A stretch of DNA of 64,000 nt from Gloeocapsopsis sp. IPPAS B-1203 (lineage in GTDB: Bacteria; Cyanobacteriota; Cyanobacteriia; Cyanobacteriales; Chroococcidiopsidaceae). The stretch spans positions 62,001-126,000 of the forward strand of contig NZ_PEIG01000007.1 in assembly GCF_002749975.1 (NCBI RefSeq). The letters run 5' to 3'. The translations under genes and the position numbers were made by a program. The notes under the pieces are model-generated. The model made no database searches and was not told the origin of the DNA. It worked only from the letters and a program-made list of their open reading frames with translations. Shown here piece after piece: positions 8,583 through 16,954 of the stretch (its first letter is position 1; every line of letters starts with the position of its first letter).

Positions 8583-8693
8583 ATGATTAGATTGAAAAAA
8601 GGCAGCAAGCAGCGAGAGACGTTGGGGATGGATTTCCTTGGAACTAACATTATTAGTTTAGAGCAATTACAAGCAACACTAGTTGCTCAATAG
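8583..8693 (+). CDS. Possible 36-residue peptide
   Basis: This short frame begins MIRLKKGSKQRETLGMDF and ends LEQLQATLVAQ. It has AAGGA at 8571-8575, seven bases before the ATG, and lies about 70 bases after a PHO-box-like promoter. The peptide is basic at the N-terminus. I recognise no family. It could be a real small protein or the head of a decayed gene, since gene-like fragments follow in other frames up to 8815. Confidence 0.35.
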   Translation: MIRLKKGSKQRETLGMDFLGTNIISLEQLQATLVAQ

Positions 8694-8838
8694 CGCAGAA
8701 ACGTTTAAGAGAAATTTTAGTAAGCCAAGAGTAGGTCAAACAGCAAACGCTTGAGTAATCGATGGCAAGGTTGTTTTGCCAGAGTGGGTTTATAAAAATC
8801 TCTTTATTTAAAGGCATCACCAATTTAAGTTACAATCA

Positions 8839-9621
8839 ATGGCTACACAAACGGTGGCAAACGTACCACACCAAAAATTAGAAATTCCTATTTCTCCTCA
8901 AAAAACCTCTCGGTTACTATTTTTCATTGCAGTTGCCCTGTTATGTGCTCACTTGTTGGGGCAATTTACTGAGTACTTTTTACCCGACTACTTCTCAAGA
9001 GATTTCCTTGCAGAACTTTTTAACTTAAATCGGGAACTTAATATTCCAACCCTTTATGCAATGTGTTTATTGCTAATAAGTTCAATTTTACTAGCGGTCA
9101 TTGCTTACGCTAAGCAAATGAGAGGCGATCACCTAGTTCATTACTGGACTGCATTGTCGATTCTTTTTCTTTGTCTTGCAATTGACGAAGTTATCAGTAT
9201 TCATGAGCGAATGACAATGCCTTTACGTTCTGCGCTTAATGCTGGTGGTTTACTTTATTATGCTTGGATCATTCCTGGTGCTATATTTGTACTATTGTGC
9301 CTATTAGCATTTAGAAAGTTTCTTAGCTATTTGCCAACCAAAACGCGTCAACTAATGTTTCTGGCAGGCTTAATCTTCGTAAGTGGTGCGATTGGTGTAG
9401 AAGCCATTGGTGGATACTATGCACATCTTTACGGCGAACGAAATATGGCTTACGCAATGATAGCAGGTGTAGAAGAATTTTTAGAGATGCTGGGTGTCAT
9501 TGTTTTTATTTACGCATTGCTATCACACGTAGATTCCGTGATGAAAGGCTTAAGCATACATTTTAAAATTGCTGTACATAAATGTATACCAAATACACAA
9601 TTACTTCATCCCAAAGTCTAA
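8839..9621 (+). CDS. Unknown multi-pass membrane protein
   Basis: The 260-residue protein has about six hydrophobic segments (roughly 26-42, 73-91, 103-120, 137-158, 169-190, 210-228). A polar motif DEVISIHE (D116, E117, H122, E123) at the end of the third segment could bind metal or form an active site. Later charged residues ([15 protein letters not shown]) also sit near membrane segments. I do not recognise a named family. The gene stands alone downstream of a PHO-box-like array, so expression on phosphate limitation is possible. Its stop overlaps the stop of convergent proB by 4 bases. Confidence 0.6.
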   Translation: MATQTVANVPHQKLEIPISPQKTSRLLFFIAVALLCAHLLGQFTEYFLPDYFSRDFLAELFNLNRELNIPTLYAMCLLLISSILLAVIAYAKQMRGDHLVHYWTALSILFLCLAIDEVISIHERMTMPLRSALNAGGLLYYAWIIPGAIFVLLCLLAFRKFLSYLPTKTRQLMFLAGLIFVSGAIGVEAIGGYYAHLYGERNMAYAMIAGVEEFLEMLGVIVFIYALLSHVDSVMKGLSIHFKIAVHKCIPNTQLLHPKV

Positions 9622-10721
9622 ATAAGTACTAGATTATCGCGATGAATGACAGTTTCTGCACCTTCATATCCTAAAATTGTGGCAATTTCTCTAGAGTGTT
9701 GCCCACGGATTTGCCGGAGTTCGCTGCTACTATAATTAACAATACCTCTGGCAATTTCATTACCATGCTGATCGCATAGCTGCACTGCTTCTTGGCTATC
9801 AAATTCTCCTTCAACGGCACTTATTCCTGCCGCTAGTAAAGACTTTCCACCTTGACAAATTGCTGTAATAGCGCCTGAATCTAGGTAAAGCTTACCAGAG
9901 GGAATTAAACCATAGGCGATCCAGCGTTTGCGGGCATTCGTTGGTTGAAGTTGTGGTTCAAATTGTGTCCCTAGCGGTTCGCCTTGCAAAATTCGTTTAA
10001 TATTATGAGGAGATCTGCCATCAGTAATTGCAGTACGAACACCCGCAGCAGTTGCAATCCTTGCAGCTGAGACTTTAGTAAGCATACCACCTGTGCCCCA
10101 TTGCGAACCGCGATCGCCTACTTGTAGATCAGCTAACTGTGCGATATTTTCAACCAGAATAATTGGTTTAGCGTCTGGTACAAAACGCGGATCGGCAGAA
10201 TAGAGCCGATCGACATCTGTAAGTAAAAATAACCAATCTGCTTCAATTAAACTTCCAACTAATGCAGACAGCGTGTCATTATCACCAAACTTGAGTTCTT
10301 CGACAGCAACTGTGTCATTTTCGTTAACGATAGGAATGACTCCTAAACTTAGCAGTTCCTGAAAAGTGTTATAAGCATTAAGATAACGGCTTCGTTCCAT
10401 CAAGTCACTACGAGTGAGTAGTACCTGTGCTATGGGTTGCTGCAAAGTTGTAAATAAATCGTCGTATATGCGGATTAACCGCCCTTGCCCAACTGCGGCG
10501 ACTGCTTGTCTTGTAGCGATCGCTCGTGGACGTTCGACTAAACCTAATCGCGCACAACCTACTCCTACTGCTCCAGATGATACCAAAACAACTTTGTGAC
10601 CTTGCCGTCGCAATTGAGTTAAAACTTCTGCCAACATAGCGATCGTGGAAAGCGCTAATTGACCTGTTTCAGGTTGTGTCAGACTTGAAGTGCCAATTTT
10701 GACAACCAATGTTTGTGGCAT
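9618..10721 (-). CDS. proB: Glutamate 5-kinase
   Basis: This 367-residue protein phosphorylates glutamate in the first step of proline synthesis. The amino-acid kinase domain (about 1-255) shows [36 protein letters not shown] and [12 protein letters not shown], all typical of ProB. The C-terminal PUA domain (about 275-355) includes [19 protein letters not shown]. The length is normal for the two-domain form. It ends against the convergent membrane-protein gene. Confidence 0.95.
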   Translation of the reverse strand: MPQTLVVKIGTSSLTQPETGQLALSTIAMLAEVLTQLRRQGHKVVLVSSGAVGVGCARLGLVERPRAIATRQAVAAVGQGRLIRIYDDLFTTLQQPIAQVLLTRSDLMERSRYLNAYNTFQELLSLGVIPIVNENDTVAVEELKFGDNDTLSALVGSLIEADWLFLLTDVDRLYSADPRFVPDAKPIILVENIAQLADLQVGDRGSQWGTGGMLTKVSAARIATAAGVRTAITDGRSPHNIKRILQGEPLGTQFEPQLQPTNARKRWIAYGLIPSGKLYLDSGAITAICQGGKSLLAAGISAVEGEFDSQEAVQLCDQHGNEIARGIVNYSSSELRQIRGQHSREIATILGYEGAETVIHRDNLVLI

Positions 10722-10830
10722 TCAGGAAGAGAGGCTCGATCGAGTATTTTAAGTATAAATTGTAAAGCGCCAGAACTTCATATTATTGAAGGCTGACGCT
10801 CTACCTAATTATATGGGTATGTATTATGGC

Positions 10831-10857
10831 AAGGGTCTTTATTAGGCTGACCCTTTT
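10831..10857. repeat. Hairpin between proB and yqeG-like gene
   Basis: AAGGGTC at 10831-10837 pairs with GACCCTT at 10849-10855 across an 11-base loop. It lies between two minus-strand genes, so it could end the transcript of the upstream HAD phosphatase gene, but no strong U-tract follows on the minus strand. Assignment as a terminator is weak. Confidence 0.35.
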
Positions 10858-10939
10858 GAACTATCTTCTAGATTTTCAGATATTGACAGCTAACTGCAGT
10901 AATTTAATTTTTTCTTAAGATTGTTCTTTTGAAAGCAGC

Positions 10940-11476
10940 TTATTTCTTCACTGGCTGTTTTGTGGTTGGTAGTGACATGCCAATAAACTGTGACAGCAAT
11001 ACTTCAAAGTTACGTATTGGATGAGAACGAACGGCTTCACCAGGAGTCACAAATGGTTCTACTAAAATCGTAAACATTCCCAACCGATTTCCTGCCAGCA
11101 CATCAGTAAATAAGCGATCGCCCACCATAGCAACATGCTCAACAGGTAAATTCATAGCAGCTAGCGCCTGCCTTAATTTGCGGCGAGAAGGTTTCACTGC
11201 ACCATAGATATAAGGAAGATCCAAAGAACGAGCAATACCACCAATGCGCGTATTACTAGTGTTGTTGCTAACTAACCACATTTGGGCAACTTCTCTAGTT
11301 TGTGTAACCCAATGCTGCAAATCTGGAGATGCTTGCGTTACTTTAAAAGGCACAAGAGTGTCATCAACGTCTAACACTAGCCCTTTAATTTGATGCTGCT
11401 GCAGAACATCAGGTGTTAAACACAGAACAGAACCTTCAAGAATGAGATCTGGCTGTAATAGTTTGTTCCAATCCAT
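10940..11476 (-). CDS. YqeG-family HAD phosphatase
   Basis: This 178-residue protein has HAD motif I DVDDTLVPF (D36, D38), a threonine/serine motif in SNNTSNTR and the acidic motif MVGDRLFTDVLAGN. The YqeG/GEP4 subfamily (HAD IIIA) includes phosphatidylglycerophosphate phosphatases, so a role in phosphatidylglycerol synthesis is plausible; phosphatidylglycerol is essential for thylakoids. Bacterial YqeG members are not all characterised. It is the last of a minus-strand set following mltG. Confidence 0.85.
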   Translation of the reverse strand: MDWNKLLQPDLILEGSVLCLTPDVLQQHQIKGLVLDVDDTLVPFKVTQASPDLQHWVTQTREVAQMWLVSNNTSNTRIGGIARSLDLPYIYGAVKPSRRKLRQALAAMNLPVEHVAMVGDRLFTDVLAGNRLGMFTILVEPFVTPGEAVRSHPIRNFEVLLSQFIGMSLPTTKQPVKK

Positions 11477-11583
11477 ATTCTGCTCAAGGTGAAGATAAAG
11501 AAGTCAAGTATACTTTCTTTAGAAAATAATCAGCTACAGTAAGCAAAGTATCTTTTTTAGCCATCTTCCCTTGATTTTGCGCA

Positions 11584-12666
11584 TTATTGACTTCTTGATT
11601 GCTGTTGCCTGCGAATTGCTGCTTGTGCTGCTTCGTGTTCCGATAAAGTACGGCTAAAGACATGAGTGCCATCATAGCGAGCAACAAAATAAAGATAAGG
11701 AGTCTCTTCAGGATCAAGTGTTGCTTGCAAACTGGCAATTCCAGGACTAGCGATCGGAGTTGGCGGTAGCCCTGCATTGATATATGTATTGTAAGGAGAA
11801 GGCGTATTGACTTGAGCAAGGGTCAAAGGTTGATCGGCAGTTTGCCGGATACCCAAACCATACTCTACTGTGGGATCTGCTCCTAAAGACAGTCCTTCTT
11901 CTAATCTCCGGACAAAAACTCCGGCAATGCGTTGACGTTCGTCAGCGACAACAGCTTCTTTTTCAACAATACTTGCTAGAGTAACCCATTCGCGGATATC
12001 AAACTGTGTTTGATTGCGGTGTTGCTCATACACTGGCAGTGCTAATTGCTCAAATCGTTGCAGCATCTGATCAACTACTGCTTGCGGTGTAACTTGATCG
12101 CCATTCAGTTTATAGGTATCTGGGTATAAAAAGCCTTCGAGATGAGGTAAGTCTGCAGGAAGCCAAGAGTATTTACTGCGGTCAACAGTACTAGCTACCG
12201 CAATGAAATCTGCCGCAGGAAAGAAGCCTTGCGTTTCAAAGTAAGTTGCCATCTGCTGGATCGACCAACCTTCCGGAATTGTAAAGCTTAGCTCGACAAC
12301 TCTACCTTGCCAAATTTTCTCTGCGATCGCTGTTAATGGCTGCGTTGATGACAGTGCATATGTGCCTGCTTTAAACCCACCATCAGGATTTTGCCATCTT
12401 AGCCACCGTGCCCATAAATCCCATGCTCTTGCTGAACGAATTAACCCTGCTGCTTCAAGATCGCGTCCAATTTGCTGGGTTGGCGTACCTTGAGGAATGC
12501 GAAACTGTACTACCCTAGCTTCAGCTATTTCGGGTACAGCAGATGCTTCTATCAGTTGCGGTGGTGAACTTACAGAGCTCCACCAATTTCTGCCAGCCAA
12601 TAGGCTTAATCCTAATGCTACTGGCAGACCTAAAATAAGCGACCCCTTGAATATTCTTTGCACCAT
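11584..12666 (-). CDS. mltG: Endolytic murein transglycosylase MltG
   Basis: This 360-residue protein has one N-terminal membrane anchor (about 10-28) and the YceG/MltG domain. The catalytic glutamate lies in SIVEKEAVVADERQRIA. The downstream pattern LGADPTVEYGLG, YNTYINAGLPPTPIASPG and YFVARYDGTHVFSRT is characteristic. The enzyme cuts nascent glycan strands and helps set peptidoglycan strand length. It lies between the DUF3727 gene and the YqeG phosphatase on the minus strand. Confidence 0.93.
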   Translation of the reverse strand: MVQRIFKGSLILGLPVALGLSLLAGRNWWSSVSSPPQLIEASAVPEIAEARVVQFRIPQGTPTQQIGRDLEAAGLIRSARAWDLWARWLRWQNPDGGFKAGTYALSSTQPLTAIAEKIWQGRVVELSFTIPEGWSIQQMATYFETQGFFPAADFIAVASTVDRSKYSWLPADLPHLEGFLYPDTYKLNGDQVTPQAVVDQMLQRFEQLALPVYEQHRNQTQFDIREWVTLASIVEKEAVVADERQRIAGVFVRRLEEGLSLGADPTVEYGLGIRQTADQPLTLAQVNTPSPYNTYINAGLPPTPIASPGIASLQATLDPEETPYLYFVARYDGTHVFSRTLSEHEAAQAAIRRQQQSRSQ

Positions 12667-12736
12667 CTTTGCTAATTGAGCTGGTAGCTACGAACAGCTT
12701 AAAACGTTTGCTATGTGCCTACGTGTCAATTATGAA

Positions 12737-13309
12737 CTATTCCATTTCGTCAAATAGCTGTTCTTCTAACTGTGGTTGTACTTTACGAAATTCTTCTGGA
12801 GAAAGCAACTCTGGCTTACCAGAACCATTTGCTTTCGCGAAGAACAGCAACGGATCTAGAGGAGTATAAATCGCGTACTCTTGTTCTTCATGATAAAAGC
12901 TTGCTAATAGCTGCAATTGTTCAGGTTCTAACTCTGTTCCGTCTTCTTCGATTTCCAGTGTAAATAGCTCAGTTTCTTCAACAGGCGGTAACTCGCCAGC
13001 AACTGTCAAGGCAAAAGCACTATGCTTCAGAACTAAATTCTGCTCAGCAAGGACAGCTTCTGCTGTGCTAAAGATGCTCTCAATAGTTTCTTCATCTTCA
13101 ACAGGAACAGCTTCTTCTTCATCGCCATCACCCTGCCAAGCAAAGATTTCTACTGCGGAATCTACAGGGATCAGTAATAGATATTCTTGACTATCTACAT
13201 AAAGCGATCGCTCTACATAACAATTCAATTCACGCCCTGTATCATCCGTCAGCGTGACGGAGCTAGCAGGGGATTGCTCATTATCTTCAGAAAATTCGGA
13301 TGGAAACAT
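12737..13309 (-). CDS. DUF1292/DUF3727 acidic protein
   Basis: This 190-residue, strongly acidic cytosolic protein has an N-terminal DUF1292-like unit (about 15-60, VTLTDDTGRELNCYVERS) and a related second unit (about 110-165, LFTLEIEEDG). The combination is known in cyanobacteria and plastids as DUF3727. Its function is not established. The order ruvX, this gene, mltG on one strand looks conserved-type cyanobacterial organisation. Runs of Glu and Asp (GDGDEEEAVPVEDEE) link the two units. Confidence 0.75.
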   Translation of the reverse strand: MFPSEFSEDNEQSPASSVTLTDDTGRELNCYVERSLYVDSQEYLLLIPVDSAVEIFAWQGDGDEEEAVPVEDEETIESIFSTAEAVLAEQNLVLKHSAFALTVAGELPPVEETELFTLEIEEDGTELEPEQLQLLASFYHEEQEYAIYTPLDPLLFFAKANGSGKPELLSPEEFRKVQPQLEEQLFDEME

Positions 13310-13497
13310 AGTCGATAGTAAGAACCGTCAACTTATCTAACAAGAAAATCGTCGGTAAATTAGTTTACCTATACTAGACAAAACCTGCTAATGCAACTTT
13401 TTTCTAGGCACTGTTGGTTAGCTTTCAGAATATCACGCTAGTGCACTTAACCTACTACTAGATTTACAGGCTTTTTTCCAAACAGAATCAAACAAAA

Positions 13498-14043
13498 TTA
13501 AAAAGGTAATTTCTTTTCAGACTTTCTCTGTGCTGCTAAAGAAGTACGACGTTCGTCTAACCATTGCTGCAGTATCAAAGCAGCGGCTTTGCGATCAATA
13601 AGTCCTTTGTTCCGAGATGGCGAAATATTTTGTGAGTGCAGTAGCTGCTCAGCTTGAAATGAAGTGAGTCGTTCGTCTACATATTCTAGCGACAACTGTA
13701 AAGCTTGAGCGTACCTCGTCGCTAATTTTTGAATTTCTTGAGCTTGCTTACCTAAAGAGCCATCCATAGAATATGGCAAACCAACAACCAATAATTGAAC
13801 GTGACGCTCTTTGGCAAGGTGCTTGAGTTGTGCTAGATCCAACTCAAAAGATTTGCGCTCAATTGTTGTTAATCCTGAGGCAATCAAACCTGTGCCATCA
13901 CATCCAGCCACACCGATTCGCTTACGACCAATATCTAAGCCTAAAGCTGAAATAAAAGATTGCTTTTTTGGTTGCGAACTCACAACAACACTGTTGGCGT
14001 TTTCATGAGTGTCAGTGGTTTGCTGCTGGGTAGCTTTAGACAT
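13498..14043 (-). CDS. ruvX: RuvX/YqgF Holliday-junction resolvase-like nuclease
   Basis: This RNase-H-fold protein carries LGLDIGRKRIGVAG with the first acidic residue, YVDERLTSFQAEQLL with the second and DRKAAALILQQWL with the last. Family members act in rRNA processing and possibly in junction resolution. The start is placed at ATG 14043, which overlaps the stop of the GNAT gene by 8 bases; the longer frame needs a TTG at 14073. GAAGGAG lies upstream within the GNAT gene. About 35 residues precede the nuclease fold, more than in Escherichia coli YqgF. Translation may be coupled to the GNAT gene. Confidence 0.88.
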   Translation of the reverse strand: MSKATQQQTTDTHENANSVVVSSQPKKQSFISALGLDIGRKRIGVAGCDGTGLIASGLTTIERKSFELDLAQLKHLAKERHVQLLVVGLPYSMDGSLGKQAQEIQKLATRYAQALQLSLEYVDERLTSFQAEQLLHSQNISPSRNKGLIDRKAAALILQQWLDERRTSLAAQRKSEKKLPF

Positions 14044-15334
14044 TCGTGTTTTTTGTTTCTCCTTCGTCGTCAAGGTGATGTTGTGGCAAGGAATATTCTT
14101 CGGTGCTACTACTCAGATGTAATGATTCTGGTGAAGAACTTACTTGATTCGCAAATTGGTATTGCGAGTTCATTTTTATCTTTGAGCGGGCAGACGAAGT
14201 TTGTGGCATCCAAGACATACCACCTGGGACAGGTTTGCGTGCTGGTTGCAGACCCTGAAGCACTTCAGGCCATTGTAAGCCTTCTAAAGATGCAAACTTA
14301 GACTCGCGGATTTTGTGCCAAACTGAGCGCGACATCATAAGTGTATGTTCTACACGCTCAGCACCTATTTGCTCTAAGTATTCCTCTCGTTCTGGTTGAT
14401 AATCAGCAGAAGCTAGTTGCAAAGATTGTGGTGGTAAATCTTGAACGATTCGTGCAAGTTGAGATAGTAGCTCAGGATAAAGCCAAGTATAGGCAGGGTG
14501 TACTGTTAATGTTGCAACGTGTGGTTTTTGGCTTTTACGGCATATTCTCAGCTGGAAGTAACCAATTGCTGCTTTCCGCTGCGGTTCAAATACATAGCCG
14601 CTGACAACTTCAGTTTTACTCCGCCATTGTCGTAGTCCTTCAATCAGTGCACCAAGAAGACTAGTCTTAAAATCATGAATATCGCGGTCAAAGACTTGGC
14701 GAACCAGAGGCGGCATTGAGGCAGTATCCAACTGGTAGAGCAACTGAGCATCAGCATTGCTGACAGGCAGCAAGTTTGGCAAATCTGGTTCTCTAGCAGC
14801 CAATTCTTGTAATAAGCTCGGCTTAATTTTCCAATAAGTCAATTGTGCCAAGGTTTGGAAACCATTTTGGCGATAGAGAGCCAAGGCATCTTTATTATTA
14901 ATATTGACTTCTAATAACCATGTGCGAGCTTCACCAATCGCTTCAAAACAGTGACGCAAAAGTTGGGAACCAATTCCTTGGGTGTGAGCTTTGGTGTCTA
15001 CCGCGACCTGCTGAACTTTCCAAGTACTGCGGGTACGATTAAAAGGGGTGACTTGAATCATCCCTTGAACCTGCCGATATTGCTCAGCTACGTAAATGCA
15101 GAAACGGTACTGTAGCGGATTGGGAAAGATGCTCAAACACTTGATTAACCCAAACCAGCGGCGCAGTAAGCTTAGATGCGATCGCCCTGACGTTTCGGCA
15201 GGACTTGATTGATCCACCTCGAATGACTCGGCACTAAGCCGTTCAATGCCCTCAAGGTCTCGGTATTGAACTGGTCTAATGACTAGGCTTTGGTTTTGGG
15301 GAGGCATGGAAGTCATGTTAGATCGGGCCGCCAT
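14036..15334 (-). CDS. GNAT-family N-acetyltransferase
   Basis: The 432-residue protein has a clear GNAT domain at about 15-170. The acetyl-CoA-binding segment is VAVDTKAHTQGIGSQLLRHC, followed by LEVNINNKDALALYRQNGF. The following 200 residues (ending about 370) may be a second, degenerate GNAT unit (IGYFQLRICRKSQKPHVATL). The last 60 residues are low-complexity and Ser/Gln-rich. The substrate is unknown. It shares a transcript with ruvX by overlap. ATGs at codons 7 and 10 are alternative starts. Confidence 0.8.
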   Translation of the reverse strand: MAARSNMTSMPPQNQSLVIRPVQYRDLEGIERLSAESFEVDQSSPAETSGRSHLSLLRRWFGLIKCLSIFPNPLQYRFCIYVAEQYRQVQGMIQVTPFNRTRSTWKVQQVAVDTKAHTQGIGSQLLRHCFEAIGEARTWLLEVNINNKDALALYRQNGFQTLAQLTYWKIKPSLLQELAAREPDLPNLLPVSNADAQLLYQLDTASMPPLVRQVFDRDIHDFKTSLLGALIEGLRQWRSKTEVVSGYVFEPQRKAAIGYFQLRICRKSQKPHVATLTVHPAYTWLYPELLSQLARIVQDLPPQSLQLASADYQPEREEYLEQIGAERVEHTLMMSRSVWHKIRESKFASLEGLQWPEVLQGLQPARKPVPGGMSWMPQTSSARSKIKMNSQYQFANQVSSSPESLHLSSSTEEYSLPQHHLDDEGETKNTNV

Positions 15335-15518
15335 TCAGCCTGAAATGAAAAGGTTTCGCTGCCATTATCTTAACGGCAAAAGCTCAGCGATCGCTGTTCA
15401 GCTTAAGTACGGATTTCTTAACCGTACAAATAGAAGACAGCAAAATGCTTGCTATGTCTGCTTTCTAGGGCATTTATTGCTAGTGATCTGCCACAAAAAT
15501 TTATGAGGTTAGCCTAAA

Positions 15519-15555
15519 TAAAAAACCTTGATGCGCGTTCTGCGTGCTTCAAGGT
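15519..15555 (-). terminator. Rho-independent terminator
   Basis: On the minus strand, ACCTTGA and TCAAGGT form a 7-bp stem with extra inner pairing around a GC-rich loop, followed directly by a run of U. It lies downstream of the small gene at 15629-15835 and should end its transcript before the GNAT gene. Confidence 0.75.
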
Positions 15556-15628
15556 GTCTGAATTACTTTTATTCGATTAACCTTTATAAAATGGTTGCTT
15601 TTCGTGTTAAACAGCAGCGCAGTACTAT

Positions 15629-15835
15629 CTAGAATATTCTCTGGCGAGAAATCAACTTTTCAACAGTTGCTTGAGTTTGATGGAGTAACTGTTCGCGGCT
15701 ATCAATTACCTTTGGCTTGAGGGTAGGAACTAAATTCCGAGCTTGTAAAGTCATATGAAGTTGAAGATGAGCTACATACTCACTGAAATCTTCATGCACC
15801 GAATTTTGTTTTAGCTCCTTTGATTGCATTGCCAC
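15629..15835 (-). CDS. Small hypothetical protein, 68 residues
   Basis: I place the start at GTG 15835, six bases after AAGGAG on the minus strand; ATG 15829 is nearly as good, and the open frame reaches 15913. The protein begins MAMQSKELKQNSVHEDF and is charged and probably helical, ending KLISRQRIF. I recognise no family. It is a monocistronic unit with its own terminator, which argues that it is real. Confidence 0.6.
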   Translation of the reverse strand: MAMQSKELKQNSVHEDFSEYVAHLQLHMTLQARNLVPTLKPKVIDSREQLLHQTQATVEKLISRQRIF

Positions 15836-16172
15836 GGGGTTCTCCTTTCCTAAATTCTGTGCGGGTTCATCCACATCCGCAATTATCACGCGCTGTCTCA
15901 CATTATCTTTCACTTTGCAATGAAGTGTAATGCTTTATGCCGTAGTTTATTAAGAATAGTTACGAAAGAAGGGGTGAGGGGTGAGGGGAAGAAAAACATT
16001 GAGGAGAAAGGCTCAATTTTCAATTTGTTGCCTTTTCAAATGCAAAGCAACTGCTTGATTTCTTTCCTATCGATAGTTGTGTTTCAGTGTCGATCCGTCT
16101 TTTGGGTAAGGAACATAGGTTCTAGATGTGCGATCCTTATTATCATAAAGAGTTGCATTTTCAACTTAATTA
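15836..16172. other. Intergenic region with GGGGTGA repeats
   Basis: Between the divergent small gene and the phosphoesterase gene lies an AT-rich stretch with a short tandem GGGGTGA run near 15973-15990. A 94-codon frame across it has no protein-like character. No other feature was seen. Confidence 0.5.
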
Positions 16173-16901
16173 ATGATTTTATTCGGTGGAGATCCGCATG
16201 GTGATTTCAGACCCGTGCTTCGGGCAGTAAAAACATATTCTCCGCAAGCAGTTGTTTTGCTAGGCGATTTCGACTTAGCGCGATCGCTAGAGGAAGAACT
16301 AGCTGCCATTTTGGATAAAACCGAAGTTTGGTTCATTCACGGCAACCACGACGCAGATCAAGATTGTTGGTATGACCATTTGTTTTCATCGCAGCTAGCG
16401 CATCGTAATTTACATGGTCGTGTTGTTAAAATTGCTGGTCAGCGAGTTGCTGGATTAGGCGGTGTATTTCGTGCCAAAATTTGGCGTCCTCCTGCTGCAC
16501 CGAGATTTCCTAGCCATCATGACTTACTATCAATTTGTGGTAAAGGCGAACGCTGGCGGGGTGGTATTCCTCGCAAACATCATGCCAGCATTTTTTGGCA
16601 ACACTACACAGCACTATGGAATCAACAAGCAGATATTTTAGTGACTCATGAAGCACCTTCATGCCATCGCTACGGCTTTAAAGAACTTGACGAACTTGCT
16701 GAAGCACTAGGAGTAAAAGCTGTGTTTCACGGTCATCACCACGAACAATATACTAAAACAATTAGTGGCGGTAAGATTCTGGTTCATGGAGTCGCGAAAG
16801 CTGGCATCAGCGATCAAGCAGGAAACGTTTTAATACCAGGCAAGTCAGATACCTATGGCAGAGATCAGAGGTCAGGGTTAAATAACCAGACTAGTGACTA
16901 G
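16173..16901 (+). CDS. Calcineurin-like metallophosphoesterase
   Basis: This 242-residue protein shows the metal-binding motifs in order: GDPHGDF (6-12), VVLLGDFDLA, IHGNHD and HGHHHE, for two divalent metals. It would hydrolyse a phosphomonoester or diester; the substrate is unknown. No signal peptide is seen. The last 20 residues (SDTYGRDQRSGLNNQTSD) run into a short-repeat spacer and may be a read-through tail. Confidence 0.8.
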   Translation: MILFGGDPHGDFRPVLRAVKTYSPQAVVLLGDFDLARSLEEELAAILDKTEVWFIHGNHDADQDCWYDHLFSSQLAHRNLHGRVVKIAGQRVAGLGGVFRAKIWRPPAAPRFPSHHDLLSICGKGERWRGGIPRKHHASIFWQHYTALWNQQADILVTHEAPSCHRYGFKELDELAEALGVKAVFHGHHHEQYTKTISGGKILVHGVAKAGISDQAGNVLIPGKSDTYGRDQRSGLNNQTSD

Positions 16902-16925
16902 TTACTAGTGGTTAGTTACCATTTA
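16885..16925. repeat. ACTAGT/GGTTAGT heptamer repeats
   Basis: A short string of ACTAGTGACTAGTTACTAG and GGTTAGT units lies at the end of the phosphoesterase gene. Related strings occur at 22870-22918 and 58787-58816. This is a typical cyanobacterial spacer repeat family. Confidence 0.6.
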
Positions 16926-16954
16926 TTGTCATTACTAATTAACTGGATTTGATA

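Larger units (their letters stand above)
7876..8838. other. Long intergenic region with PHO-box-like promoter and small ORFs
   Basis: This stretch of 963 bases has no long open frame. It contains an unconvincing 58-codon ORF (8162-8338), phased TTAA-rich repeats (8411-8500), a 36-codon ORF with a ribosome-binding site (8583-8693), and further sequence before 8839 that translates in fragments (DGKVVLPEWVYKNLFI near 8762-8812), possibly a decayed gene. Confidence 0.5.

Noticed and set aside
11484-11819. 111-codon minus-strand frame overlapping mltG
   Set aside because: Most of it lies inside mltG in another frame, and its residues do not look protein-like; mltG has clear catalytic motifs.
15920-16204. 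94-codon plus-strand frame between the small gene and the phosphoesterase
   Set aside because: It runs through a GGGGTGA repeat, has no ribosome-binding site and overlaps the true gene start.
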